Below are positions 34,967-48,170 of a stretch of DNA of 64,000 nucleotides, piece after piece. The number at the start of each line of letters is the position of its first letter. Position 1 is the first letter of the stretch. Source of the DNA: Anarhynchus alexandrinus (taxonomy: Eukaryota > Chordata > Aves > Charadriiformes > Charadriidae); NCBI GenBank assembly GCA_008711295.1, contig VUYV01000289.1, positions 713,532-777,531 on the forward strand, in the 5' to 3' direction. Under the pieces are notes generated by a model. That model was not told the origin of the DNA. It did no database searches and saw only the letters and a list, made by a program, of their open reading frames with translations. The translations under genes were made by a program, and so were the position numbers.

Positions 34967-37900
34967 TAGGTATCAACACTCCTGAACAGGAAAAGTATAC
35001 CACTATGTAAGGGTAGAATGTGCAACTGGTCTACTCTGTTATTAAATATCTAAAATAAATGTTGTCGTATGCATAGTATATATTTATTCCATGCTTGGTA
35101 CAAATTTGCCTTTATTTCCTTTAGTGGTAAGCGAGCAGTCAAAGGTAATTTTTTTTTACACTTCGGACTTGACAGAGAATTTTCAGTTCTCTGAAAGATC
35201 CAGTCAGAAGCTCTCATGCAATTCTAAAACATCTCAGGTGGCTAAAAATGTTGCTCTGTTTAATGCATCTTTACTTCAATTTATTATTTTGCTGCAAAGT
35301 GATCCACATGGACAGTGTAGATTCAGGAAGAATCTAAATAGTAAATGTCAACCAGTTAAAGAAAATAACTAAAGCTCAATGATTTTAAACACTACAGTTT
35401 TGGATTTTTTTATTTTTTTTTACATGGGACTGAGGCTGGTTTCTGACTGAAATTAATACTGCTTTTCCACTCTATCTATAGCAGAAGAAAACTTTGGTGA
35501 ATATGTAGCATTTGTACAATTAAGGTAACAAAGACTGGTACTTTCAGCGGTGTTTACTACATAATAATGGATCAGTACTTATCAACTCACATTTTTTTTC
35601 TGTTGTAGTGCCAGTCATAGAGGAGCATTGTTAGTGGTCATAGTGGTCATAATGCTAGTGGAATTAAAAAAAAAGGTTCCTGTCATTCACCACTATTAAC
35701 TTTCCATTTCCTTCTCCCTTCTCTCTTTCTTCCCTCTGACATTCTTTTCTGTATGTGCAGATGTTTGGAAGACTGATAAATTTGTTAGATGTCATATTAA
35801 TCCATGTGTAGCCTTCCATTACTGTGGATTAGACTTCTGTTGTTCTTTTGCCCTGTGTGTATGAAAAAGGTGTCATAGTATATCTCATTTGCTATTTAAT
35901 AAATGCTAATTGCAGCTGTGTAGTATTTGGAGATTTCTACTTAATACAGTTCTATTTTGAAACAGTTTTAAATTTGGGGAAAGCATTGCATTCATGAGGG
36001 AGGTGAGAAGAAAAAACTCTTTTATTGGATGAACCTGTTTCTACTTGGCTTCACTGGCCATGTAGACCTTTTCCCAGCACAACCTGTCATGGTGTGAGAG
36101 AGCTTTGTGGCACTGCAGAACAGTATAGCTGTTTACTTAGCTCTAATCATTGAATTTGAGAAAGAAAATATTCGACATTTTTATTAGCCTTGTTCTTTGG
36201 AAATGTTTGGGGGGTTCAGATTGCGGGTTTGGGCTTGCAGGGTTTTCTGCTTTCCAGTACCCCCCACACCCACACCCCACTTCCCAGGAGATCGCCTTGT
36301 TGCCACTTGTGATATTTACACAGGGTTAGCACTGGAATAACTTTGTCAATCTGCAGGGAGCAATCACTTCTTCTGCACCAGTAAATGAGAAAGACCATTT
36401 TATTCTGGAAACCTAGATACATTCTTCTGAGTGATGGATATATCAACCTGTTTACATTTCTGCTGAAATTGAGAAAAAAAGGAGTGGCTTGATTTGAACA
36501 CATATGTGAAAGACTTCTTTACTATTGGAACACAGTATGCAGTAACAATTACTAGAAATTCATCTTTCCAAATGAGTAGTACAGGTGATTTAAAAAATCA
36601 AATGGCCTATGGTAGGCACTGATCATTTAAGAGGAAAGCTGCCCTTCTTCTGTAATATAAAAACAGACAGTGGCTCTGTAAAACTTCAGAATACCAAAGA
36701 ATGCAATTCAACAGGAAAAAAGAGGCAATGCAGACAGGTATTAAAAATTGTCTTTGGGTAAAAATGGAAGATTGGACCAAGGTTGTTAAAAACTCCAAGT
36801 TTAGCTTTTAAAGTCTCATTAAATTCTAATGGTACGTCTTTCACATGCTTGCATTAGCAAGCATTTATTTATTCACAGACAAGAAAAGAATATTACTTAA
36901 ATTTATGTTATGGGCCAGTTTTGAAGTTCAGAAAAATTAGAGTTCATGTTAAATTAGTCCTCTAAATCATTCCAATGTCTTTAAATGCTACAGCCCATAT
37001 TGCAGACATGAAAATATCTCCATTGCTGTGAAAAACAATCAAAGCTGATATCGGCTGCCATATTTAAAGAAATATATCTTTTGTGTATATATTACATAAT
37101 ATATATATTTTTAATTTATTTTATTTTCCTGGACTTAGACAGGTTCATAGATTTCAATAGGCAAATTAACAGTTTAGAAACTCCCTTTGCTGAAAGACGT
37201 GTGTCTATGTATAAATAACCCCTTCCATCCTCTGTGTTCCCTCCTTAAAGCCTTAGGAAACCCTGGAGGTTCACACTGGGCAACAAGAGCAGCAACTGCG
37301 TACTACAAAGATGGGCTGGCTTGGCGCGGTTTCCCCCACATCTAGCAGAGCTTCGCTCTAAAAGTGGTATAGGTTCAGTGAATGGGCTTCAGAGCAGCTG
37401 CCAGCATTCGTTTCTGGCAGATGACTAAAGGAGACGTGTGCCACGTGAACGGTTCTTGCTAGGTTTCAAGGTATTAATGGATAAGCGTTGGAAGGATGTG
37501 GCACAGGGACAGGCTTGCCTGTCACCCATGAAGACTACTAGAAAAAGAAAAATCTCCTTGATGATTTTTATGAACGTTATAAAGAACATTGATGTAAACT
37601 CTCTTCCAGTACAGTTCTAGAACACCAGAATCTGTCCATCATAAGATACTGCCCGTAGTAAGAAGAAATCTGGTGATATTATTTTATGTATAGGCAATAT
37701 GAAAATCTAAGCCATTTCAATAAATCATTTAAGAATAATTTCCAGGTACAATTCTGAGTCACTTTTTCATACTGTGGAAATAATGCAATGTATAAATGTT
37801 GGACATCAGTCCTAAGTTACATATTTTAATTATTTAACAGCGTCTAGAGTTAGACTGTTGCAGCACTTTTTTTTCCCCAGCTTATTTCTATTTCTTTTTT

Positions 37901-38707
37901 TTCTCATATGCACATGCACAGCCTCACAATAAACTGCTGGGGATGAGGCTATTACTAGATGACACTGTAAGAATCTTTACCTCCCTAAAATGCTTAGCTC
38001 TGAGATTATTCTCATAGCTTTCATCGCCAAAAGCCTGAGGATGCATCTAATTTAGACAAGGATTCTGCATTTCCAAATTATGTTCTGATCTTTTTTTTTG
38101 TTCTGCTGGCAGTTTGACATGCTCTCTTTTGTATTATTATTATTATCATCATCTATAATTTAACAGCTCTCTTTTTATAGCCATTTTAAGGTCCCCACAG
38201 TCTAAGCAAATATGCTATTGACCATACTTTATGTCCACAATAATAAAAGAATTTATCATTTCACCAATATTCTTTGCTATTTGTAAGGTTTTCTATCCTA
38301 TCTACTCAGGCTTCATTTTGTTCTGAAGACCAAAGGGTACTTTAGTATGCGAATGAATCACAGAAGTAATCTATCTGTCTACCAAAATTTTGTATTTAAC
38401 AGGTAACATCACTAAGAATTTTATGGCAAAGGACAGGCTGAGTCATTTCTGTTAGTACTGCATCCCTGTGCTGAGTTCCTGCCAAGACATTAATGTTATA
38501 AAACTATAATTTCAGGTGAGATTATAGTTTCTCATTTCAGCATAGGAAAATTTTCTTGTTTCATTTTACCTGCACAATTATAGTGGTGTTAATGAACAGG
38601 AAACTATAACTGGTAGAATTTTCCCAGATTAAGAGTTTAACAGTTTGTCAAAGATACTGGGCCTTTTCCATAGCTGTATAGCTTTCCCTTCCTATATACA
38701 TATAGCT
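34967..38707. other. Unique AT-rich DNA, no gene recognised
   Basis: No gene or repeat family recognised. A slightly G+C-richer patch at about 37240-37540 contains CACGTG but no open frame of note. Short direct repeats such as tagtggtcatagtggtcata at about 35631 are present. Confidence 0.55.
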
Positions 38708-38882
38708 CCTTTCCCTTCCCTTCCCTTCCCTTCCCTTCCCTTCCCTTNNNNNNNNNNNNNNNNNNNNNNNNNNNNNNNNNNNNNNNNNNNNNNNNCTCTC
38801 CCCTCCCCTCCACTCCTCTCCCCTCCTCTCCTCTCCTCTCTTCTCCTCTCCTCTCCTCTCCTCTCCTCTCCTCTCCTCTCCT
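38708..38882. repeat. Pyrimidine pentamer array with internal gap
   Basis: About eight cccTT units (tttcccttcccttccc pattern) run into 48 undetermined bases, followed on the other side by a cctct/tcctc array of about 80 bases. One strand is all pyrimidine apart from one A near 38812. Open frames that cross it are artefacts. Confidence 0.95.
38748..38795. other. Assembly gap (48 N)
   Basis: Forty-eight Ns inside the pyrimidine array. The true length of the array is unknown. Confidence 1.
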
Positions 38883-39669
38883 TTTTCCTCTACAGTTGGT
38901 AGAACAGCTTCTAGCACAACAAGAAATATGCCCTCATGTTCATAATGTGCTACTTGCTGTAGCACTCTCCCCTTCCTACAGTTGTTTAATAATGCTTTCA
39001 GAATTAGCATCATCTGACTTGCTTTCGATGAAAACATTACTGATTTGTTGCAGGTTCACAGTCAGATTTTGAGCCGGCTTTATTCATTTAAATGAGGCAT
39101 TTAATTTAGAAGCCTACTTTTCCTAAGATTTTACAGTAGTCACTGGAAAGAGATAGCACACTTCAGATTGTGATTTACCTTCCTTCTGTCTTTGCCTTCC
39201 CACTTCTTATTTCTTCTGAGATGTAACTTTTGAACTGCTTTTGAGGATGTGATATGAGGATGGGGTTTTACTTGAACACTGGTAATACCGAATTTTAATT
39301 ATTAGATTCTAAAACATAGATGGCTGAATATTATTTGCATTTTAATTGTATTAAAGATGATAGGCTACCTTTCCCATTGGACTAAACTGTTAGTAATTAC
39401 CACAGTCACTCCTAATGAAGTTGATGAGATTTGAAAACTGTATTTTCATTTCTTGTCTTTCAGTTTCAGGCTTGGACATTCAAATGGTAAGGCATTCTGC
39501 TAGGAGAGTTTTCATGTCTTTTTAATGAGCTGTTGTGAGATGACTTTGCACTGAATTTTTCAGTTCCTGCATCCTGACATGTTTAAGTGGCTTTATTATT
39601 TTTTTATTTTTCCTATTTAATGTTAGGTATCATAATTGTAGTTTTAGCTCTCTGCTAATGTCAGAGATT
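38883..39669. other. Unique AT-rich DNA
   Basis: No gene or repeat recognised. Confidence 0.6.
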
Positions 39670-39855
39670 ACAGACTGAGAGTTTCAGATTAGACACTTGG
39701 GAAAGAAAAATCCACTAAAAGGGCAGTGCAGCACTGGAACAGGCTACCCAGAAAGGTTGTGGAGCGCCCTTGGAGATTTCCAAGTCTTGGCTAGGCAAAG
39801 CCTCAGATGGCCTTTTCTAGTGTTGGTCATAGCCCCACTCTGAGTAGGAATTGAC
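39670..39855 (+). mobile_element. Old CR1 3' region fragment
   Basis: The plus strand reads gcagcactggaacaggctac, then a block equivalent to the CR1 segment following the RT motif (cagaaaggttgtggag, ccttggagatttccaagtct), then gccccactctgag. It is a plus-strand piece of an older CR1 type. The final ggacc-tccaacc tail and the attctatg units are missing or too diverged to see. Its right border, near 39855, is uncertain and touches the next open frame. Confidence 0.65.
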
Positions 39856-40270
39856 CTACGTGCACTCCGTAGACATCGCTGCCAACCAGCACTTCTATCA
39901 TACTGTGATAATGCTGTCGCTCAGTAAAAGAGAAATGGTAAAAAGAACCAGCTGCCATCCACACGGGCTGTATATCAGGATAAGCATCCCGGAGAATTAC
40001 AGCCTTTGGACTTCTTGATTTCCAGGAACTGCTCCACATCACACTAACACACGGTGCTAAAAAGGGATGATGAGAAAGCTGATCAGTCATCATATGTAGG
40101 TGGTAGAATAGAGAGGTAAATTTCAAAAATTCACAAATTTCAGCCTCTCTATTTTCATGGCTTATTTTGGTCTGATAAGGAGTTGCACCATTGCTTGCTC
40201 CAGGCTGTCTGCAAATTACACAGTTGTGTCCTTGGGATCTGAGCCAAACAGCACAGCCTGGGCAGGACAA
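39850..40270 (-). other. Unexplained 147-codon open frame
   Basis: A minus-strand frame of 147 codons starts after an acceptor-like gtttgtcctgcccag and begins with two CxxC pairs (CPGC, ten residues later CVIC), a spacing that could bind zinc. It continues with a hydrophobic and His-rich middle (FYHLHMMTDQLSHH) and ends in sequence touching the old CR1. A donor-like CAC|GTAGGT lies near 39866. I do not recognise it. In DNA of this composition one frame of this length in 64 kb is not improbable, so the call stays low. Confidence 0.2.
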
Positions 40271-42533
40271 ACAAGGAACTTGATCTAGGGATTGTACAGG
40301 CAGTGTCTAAATCTCATATAACACTATATTACAATCAAAGGATGGTTCATGGTCAGCCTTATATAACTGCCATGTGTTAATGAAGTTATAACCGATATAC
40401 CTGTATGTTTTCCTACACAAGTTCACTGTTTCCTCTTTGCCATAGGCAAATGCATTATTCCTGCCATATCTCAGTGTAACTGATGAAGTTACTACAGAGC
40501 ACAGCGCAGCACTTCTGTTCTTATATTTTCACATATCACTAATGCAAACAGACTCACCAACAAAACTATTTAAACTGTATGGTCTCCTCAAGTGTCTTTA
40601 TGCTAGTAAATGTTCCATGATGCATTATTGAGATTCATCAGCAAATGTAGGAAAAGAATAATTTCCTTTTTATATTCTTTCTAAGGCTGATAAATCAAAA
40701 ATTTTGATAGGTTAAACCTGAAATAACAGCCACATCCTAAAGGAATCTGCAGCAAAGGAAATGGATGTTACTTTACGCAATGACTGTAAAAAATGAAGTG
40801 TTTAGGTAGAGATTAAAAAACTTGCACAAAGAGCATTCATCATATTTTCCTCCTAATGGGAATGCCGTCATACTTGTGCATGCTAATGTTGTTTCTGCTC
40901 TTCAAATAAAACACTCCTTGCAGGGATCAGTGTTTCAAGTAACAGTGAGCAAACTCAATACTTTGCTGTGACATCTCTATTGTAGTTTGCATTTTACCTC
41001 CTTTTTGATACAGATAAATTCTATTACTGTGCCCTGCCTGCTTAAATGAAAGATACATTTTTCTTCAAGATTGGGCAGATCAGTGAGGGCCATAAAATAT
41101 TAATGATGAAAGCTTGGGGAATTAGATGTGTCTGTGACTATAGGTTTATCTTGTTGGCAGAGCTTTCTCCGTCTAACCTATTTCTTTTGTGTGATCTCCA
41201 TCAGAAATTATATACTGTAAAAAAAATTATGTCTGTTCAGATTAAAATACACACAATTTTTCAGACCAGATAAAGGGCCTGAATGTTTTATTTAATGATA
41301 CAAGTTTATTTAAGAGCTTTATAAATTCTGCAGCACAGTTTTGTTGTTCAAAAGCAGAGCTGTTTGCCAGTGTGCCATTTCTTTTTATTCCTCCTGCTAT
41401 CACACCACTCTGCAGAATGCTGTTCCTCACATGGAGCTGGAAGAATAGATAGAAGAATGGAGAAAGAAAATGATAGCTTCATTTGTAATCTTGTGCCATG
41501 ACAGCGAAAAGATACTTAACCAACTAGTTGCCGTGGTGGTTACGATGTATGCTGCAGGAGAAGCTGTTAAAGAGACTTCTAGTTTTTGACTACTCCCTGT
41601 TTTTGGGGGGTTTAAGGGGAATGAGAAGTGATCATGCTCTCTTCCTTCCAATGCCTTTTTTTTTTTTTTCATCCCACGTGGTTGGGACTTGCTTGAGTTA
41701 AACTAAATTGGATCAAAACTTCTGTCTCAAAGTCTGGAGGACTGAGTGAACCCTTTCTTTGGTTGAGGGATAGTTTCTTTTATCTTCCTTATTCCATTAC
41801 CTCATACTTCTTGATTGATGTTTTTGTTAGTTAGCTGCTGTTAACATGGGTTAGTGAAATAAAAGCAACTCTTAGGTTGAAGAGGCAGCCATTGTTTTCA
41901 AATTAATGTTAACCTGTGCAGGGTAAATTTTAACGAATTATGCATATAGCAGCATGCATAGGAATGGGCATCTTGACTCTGCAATGAAGAATAAAAGGCA
42001 TTATAAAAGAACAACTTATGTTAAAAGTCCATGAAGGACAATAAGCTGTCTCTATTAGTAGTCTGTGACAATGTGGAGTTTTTACATCTTTGATAAATTA
42101 ATTGTATAGCACTAGGAAGATTTTGCATTTTTTTCATCCTACTCGAATCATACTGCTTGCTATGCACTTGTTATTTCTATGTCCTTTTGTTTAGTACTGT
42201 GATGGATTTTTATCAAAATAAAATTTGGAGAAAGTGCTTCTGATTTTCTAGAACCCTCAAAAATTACATTGGGGCCATAGGATGGCCACAGGAATTAAAA
42301 AATAGGATGAATTCTTTCCTAATGTTGAAAACACTGCTGTTTCTGCTAACATTACTGTCAGCCAGCTTCAGGGTATTGCCCTCACAGCTCAAAGAAAACT
42401 GTGGGAGGTAGTGACCCAGGAGTTATACTCTTGTTTTTATGCCTTGTGCAGTCCTGATACCATACTGGCAAAGTCCAGTCTGTCTTTTTGAATACCCTAT
42501 AAAAATATTTCCCATCAAAACTCCTTCTTAAAT
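40271..42533. other. Unique AT-rich DNA
   Basis: No gene or repeat recognised apart from a T run at about 41658-41670. Confidence 0.55.
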
Positions 42534-43146
42534 TTATACTTCCATCAACAATGTGAACTTAAATCTCATGATCTTCCAGATTCCCTCAAATTCATTATCT
42601 AATATTGTCTCCTTTCTGCCCATTTCCATAGCTCCTTGGAAATTAGCAATTTGATAGTCCTGCAGTCTCTGAGGTATACCCACAAGGTTCCAAAATTGAT
42701 GCGGTTTTTGGGCTCCACGCACATTTTTCTTTTTGTCAGTAGCTTCCCCTGTATGCTGACGCTGGTTCACTGAGAGAGTCTCCAAGAGTCAGAAGAAATG
42801 AGGAATTTCAGGTGGGACATAAGCAGGACAGCCTTGTGCTGTACTGGAAATGCCATTCTTATGGAACATTTTTAACATCCTACTTTCCATTCTTATGAGA
42901 ACAATGCTTTTCTCAAAATGTTGGAAAAGAAATGTAAGTTTCAAGGATACTTGACACTTTGTGAAAGACATCGTAATATTCCTCTTGAGGTGACCACAAA
43001 TCCTGTTGCACAGCACAGTTCTGTCCTGTGCCTGGTGTGCTTCACGTATCAGAGCTAGGGTGATAGTGGTGGACAAGAACACTCTCCCATGGGGTCTAAT
43101 TGGCCTCATCCTTAGCAATCTCTCTTTTTTAGTCTCATTTTTTGCC
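42534..43146 (-). other. Long minus-strand frame with one internal stop
   Basis: From a TAG at about 43147-43149 down to 42534 the minus strand keeps one frame open for about 200 codons, interrupted by only a single TGA at about 42789-42791. Immediately upstream is a long pyrimidine tract ending AATAG, an acceptor-like sequence, although it is also the complement of a (gaaaa)n simple repeat. The first part has residues ITLALIREAHQAQDRTVLCN and ends EIPHFF. The second contains KPHQFWNLVGIPQRLQDYQI. No family recognised. It could be an old exon or retroposed fragment, or chance. Confidence 0.25.
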
Positions 43147-45748
43147 TATTAAAAGAAAAAGAAAAAGAAAAATGTGCTTTCTTTTACTATAGAGTAAAAT
43201 GAAATACCAAGTTATGTGTTTCACAAACACAAGAGAAATCGAGCAGTTTGCTATGTCATGTTGGTTTTTTGCACAGTGTTAAACGAACTCACACATCACT
43301 CAGACTTTCTAATTACCAGTGTGCTGTGTGGAGGAAGTCTTTCAGTAATTAACCTTTCAATTAATCAAAGTACATTTTCTGCTTCTCTCCATCTTCAACC
43401 TATTTTATGTTTTTCCTTCCTTTATTTTTTATCTTCTACTTTGTGCTCTGGTTCTTGCCTTTGAAATAAAAAGATCAAGTCCCTGATTCACAGCTATCAA
43501 AATTTTGATCTACACTGTAAGAAGACAGACAGAGCGGAGTAAAGCTTATTTTAATTTTAATAATTCTGAATTAAAATATCACTTTTAGTATGATAGAAAA
43601 ATAGCTCACATGACCCATTTTTCTTGGCTGAAATCATATACACTAATAAAGATGTTCTGCTTTTCATTCAACCTCAAAGGTTATTCATTTTAGAAATGTA
43701 GAACACTTTTTGTGAAGAGGGACACAATTATTCCTTATATGTACAATAGAACTTCATCAAACTGAAAACTAAACTGAGCTCACGTATCACCCGCAGCTTT
43801 TCTCATCATTTTCCACAATGTTCCCACTTCTTAATCTGCATTTCTTGGATAGTAATTTTTTTCTTTGTATTCTATAAAAATATGGACCCATTTATAAACA
43901 AAGTATAGTACAAGTAGGAGGCTTACAAGCCAGTATATGCAAATATGAAAGTATTGATTGTATGAAGTTTTCTAAGTGTGTAGAATAGAGCAGTCAGGTG
44001 AAAAACCTCAGAAATAATTGTCTATTTTATAATGTAATAAAAAAGTGGAAACTATTTGATAAATGTAGTTTTCTGGAGCAAAGAGCAGTATAGACAAATT
44101 TTTTTCTCTTGTATCCATATAATAAATATAATAACGTATTTCAACTCAACTGCATGGCAGAAACTAAATTCTAAACAGTCAGCCCAAACGGTCTGCTAGT
44201 ATACCTGATGTTTTATCGATATCTCTGCTGCATTAATTAATCATTACCTTGTGTATGTGTCTCTTCGCCTATTTTTTTCTTACACCCTACATACGCTTAG
44301 AAAAGCCTACAAATGAACTTCTAAAGAGTGAGAGTCACATTGGGAAACAACATTGACCTTCTGAGGGCTGCAGTATTGAGGGATTTACTAACGTGTAATT
44401 TTCAATGCATATTTTTTCCATTCCAAGAAATTGCTTAGGCTGTTAATAAATTTTGGCTAAAAAACAGAGGTCAACTTTAACATAGAGATCATCAATTACG
44501 AACTTTATGGGTCACAGTGGGACACCTGCCTCCCAGTTTATTTCTCAGCAAGAGAAAATATAGTTTTAGTTTGGTGTCAATAAGAATCAGCTGAAATGAG
44601 AGTCAACCCTCCAGCTTCTCCTTTGGGAACAATTGTCCATTTGGTTGCACATTTAGTATTACAAAAGCAATAATGAATTTACTTTCAGCACTGAAAGGTT
44701 GAAATTGTAATGCTGAAAAATACAGTACAGGAAGATTCATACAAGACAAAAAGCCTCATCTTGCAATATTGAAGAAAATTTTTCCCAATCTTATTTCCAA
44801 ATCCCAGCTTTTTCCCAGTTGTCTAGAATCTCTAACAATATCTTCAGGACCGATAAGAACTATATGAAGATTATTATACATGTTTATATAAATCCAATTT
44901 TTATGTTTATTTACTTCAGTTAGACTTATACTTTTCCATGTTGTTTTACATGAACATTCTTTTGACTAAATTTAACAGATCCAGCACTATGCAAAATATG
45001 AATTTCAGAATTCAAACTGCACCAAGAAGTGTTTAGGTACCTATCAACTGGACAAAGAAACATTTTAGGACATCTCTTAGAAATTATAACAAACATGATA
45101 GAAATAGTAATTATTCCCAGGGAACAGTTTGTAATCTTAGTCAAAGACTCAAAATAAAAATCATTATAATATCTTAAAATAGCTGAATTCATAATTTATT
45201 AATGTCTCTTCTCCAAACAAACAAACAAAAAAAATCTAAAAATAGGGTAAATGTGTTAGACAAATTATTCATTGCAAATAATTTTCATGGTAATAGTTAG
45301 GAAGCAATTCATTTGTTGGTTCTACACCTGCTTAAAATTGGAACTTTCCTGTCATGAATCAGCCTCTCCCTTCTTTCCAGATTAGTTTACACCTTTCCTT
45401 TGTATATTTATATTCAGCAGTGTAAAATGTTAAAATATAAACTGATACTAAGCAAAAACATAGGTGTCGCATATTTTAATTTCACAGACTGTTGTTGTGG
45501 GTTTATTTAGCATAGATGTGTGAATTAAACTAGTGTTATATACAAATATAGCCGAATAGCATTGTTGCTGCCCTAATTAAAACATCTTGGCAGCAAATAC
45601 TTCAGGAATATGAATTTTAACCATATTGCTTTTGGTGAAATATTTCAGAGTGAATGGCATTTATTGCTAACATTTTAAAAAATAGCAACAGTAGCTAACA
45701 TAGTTTTAGTATAATGATCTATCTGAAAAAGTATTATCGTAGAGTTAG
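43147..45748. other. Unique AT-rich DNA with a short (GAAAA)n array
   Basis: About four gaaaa pentamers sit at 43151-43172. The rest is unrecognised AT-rich sequence. Confidence 0.6.
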
Positions 45749-45814
45749 AGAATCATAGAATGGTTTGGGTTGGAAGTGACCTTAAAGATCCTCTAGTTCC
45801 AACCCCTCTGCCAT
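45749..45814 (-). mobile_element. CR1 LINE, very short 3' end
   Basis: agaatcatagaatggtttgg followed by gttggaagtgaccttaaaga and ttccaacccctctgcc, then unrelated sequence. A 66-base CR1 3' end on the minus strand, truncated just inside the 3' UTR. Confidence 0.92.
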
Positions 45815-46658
45815 ATAGCATATAGCTATAAGTCTGACTGCTTTCCTGCATCAGGAAAAAATCTAAAAATTAATATTATGATTGTATTCAAATGTAATGA
45901 GAATATCACTGCGGACAGACCAGCAAAGGGGTTCTCGTGTTGCCTGTTCAAAACAAGCTTATAAATAACATCCCTGAAAATGTATTTACTGATGTCATGC
46001 TCTGATCTCCAAAGATTAGCTATGAAATCATGAGAATCAAAGGAACTGATGTAAAGAGATTAAGCTTTTATATCAACAGAGGCAATAATTCTGTTAATTT
46101 AACTATGCCATACGATGAGCAAAAAAAGAATAATGCAATAAAGATGATGGCAAATTTATATGCAACAATGATATGATTATGCTGGTACAGAATAAATATA
46201 AAAAGAAGAATTAACAGAAAAATTTAAAAGTAAACCCAACCGCTAATGAGGAATTAATATTGTAAAGAAATTTACTTAGGTGAACCAGATAAGCTTCAAA
46301 AAAATCTCGGACATCTGCAGGTGGGAACATCAGCCTGAGCAGACATTCAGGGTCAGAGGAATGTAATCTCTATGACAAAATCTCTTTGTTTTCATGATAA
46401 TATGAAATGTATTACTGTATAAAGTGTAATAAGTTAATATTGCATGGTTTGATCTTAATTCAAAAAGCTTAAAAATACATTTATAAGTGAATTGGCAATC
46501 AAGCTGTTTCTTTTTAAGATTTGTTTGTGGAAAACTGTACTCCTCTCTATTTGTAACTTCAGTATGACCTAATAATCTAGCTTCTTAGCATAACTAATGT
46601 TAAATTGACACAGGCTGCCGGTAACAGTCATTCATTACTAAACTACTCTTCAACTTTT

Positions 46659-46731
46659 TATTCTGTTCTATTCTATTCTATTCTATTCTATTCTATTCTC
46701 TTCTCTTCTCTTCTCTTCTATTCTCTTTCTA
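46659..46731. repeat. TTCTA pentamer array switching to TTCTC
   Basis: About seven ttcta units, then four ttctc units, then one ttcta. The change of unit within one array shows that a point change was itself copied by slippage. Confidence 0.95.
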
Positions 46732-48094
46732 ATAGTTAACATATCTGTTTCTTAACACCCTGATTGAATTAAATTAAATGAAATTTCAGGTTTGTAGTCA
46801 TGCAGAATCAGTTTTACCTGTTTGTTCATAGTTTGCATGTTAATGAACATTCTGTTCAAATGTTGCATCTGAACAAGGATGAAGGAGGTTTTCTGGTCGT
46901 CCTTCCTAGCTGCCCACGTAGGTTAAACATCCTTTTGGAAGAAAGGATCATTTGATTATTTTCTGGGTGCAGCTGAGCATACTCATGAGGGAGAAGGGCC
47001 TACAAGAAAGCTGAGGTGGTGGAGGGAAGGGCAGAGATAGCAAGGACCCTACAGCACTGATGAGGAACAGACACTTAGACTGGTCTTGGAGATGATCAGG
47101 GAGTGATTGTGCAAAGTCTGTTGCAAGCAGGAAATTAATAAGTGTTGCTAATCTGAGTAGAAATGGCCCATCTTTCACAGACACAGAGGGGCTGGGAGTC
47201 TTTTTTTCACAATATTTGTATTCTGTCCTGTTTTGAGCTTCTTTGTCTAGAAATGTAACTGGTTTCTATTTCTGTTCTAATAAACCTAGCTGTAGATGTT
47301 CAGAAACATCTTGGATGCTCTGTTACAAGCAGATCTTGCAGTTTCATCCCAGCAGGTTATGAAGCAGGTGGGCGCTAGCCTAGATGGCTGTACGGCTCTA
47401 GTGTAAACATTGGCTGAAGATCACAGTGAGGCATGATTTTTTAAATCAGCATAACAATTATCACTAATTCTTTCAAAATACCTTCAAAACATGTGCTTGG
47501 GAACTTAAATTTATCATTTTATTAGTCACCAAATGTCATGGTCTTAATGGTGATACTCATTTTATGGTATATTACTTACCGTTTGCTAGTTAATACACTC
47601 TACATGTGTATTGTCCATCCATCCTAGAGGACACAAAGACATTTTACCCCTATCTTGCTATTAGACTTACTACAGGTACTGGTTCTCAAACTAGTTGATT
47701 AGCATAACCCCCCAAACCACATATAGTTTAAAAGCTATAACCAGTCTCTTAAAAGCATTTTCATGTCCAGTAGCTTAGCCTTTTGATTGTGAGCAGATCC
47801 AGCAAAAGACATTTTTATGGTTTTCTTACATTTGCTTACACTTTCACATTTGCTACAGCATTGTTAGTTCCTATTCTTTCATTGTACTCCAGTTCTTAAA
47901 ATCTCATTTTGCAGGCTAAGCTTCACATTACTTAACCATTCTTTTCCAGGAAAGGTGTTACTAGATAGTAATTTCCAAAGAAACATTGAATATGTGATAT
48001 ATTTAATGGATATGGAAGATATTCTTCCATACAGACTTTGTGGATAGAAAAAACTGAAATATATTTCTAATATCTAGTCCTTTTAAGTACTATA

Positions 48095-48170
48095 TGATCC
48101 CTCTAATGTCTTATACAGCTCTATACAGTCTGTGATCCCTCAACAGTTATATACAACTCTATAGTCTTAG
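48095..48170. repeat. Diverged 38-bp tandem pair
   Basis: The two copies both start tgatccct and later share ctctata-agtct blocks (48095-48132 and 48133-48170). Divergence suggests an old duplication. Confidence 0.6.

Noticed and set aside
38645..39037. Open frames across the pyrimidine array
   Set aside because: They cross a gap of Ns and simple repeats that contain no stop codons, so they have no coding meaning.
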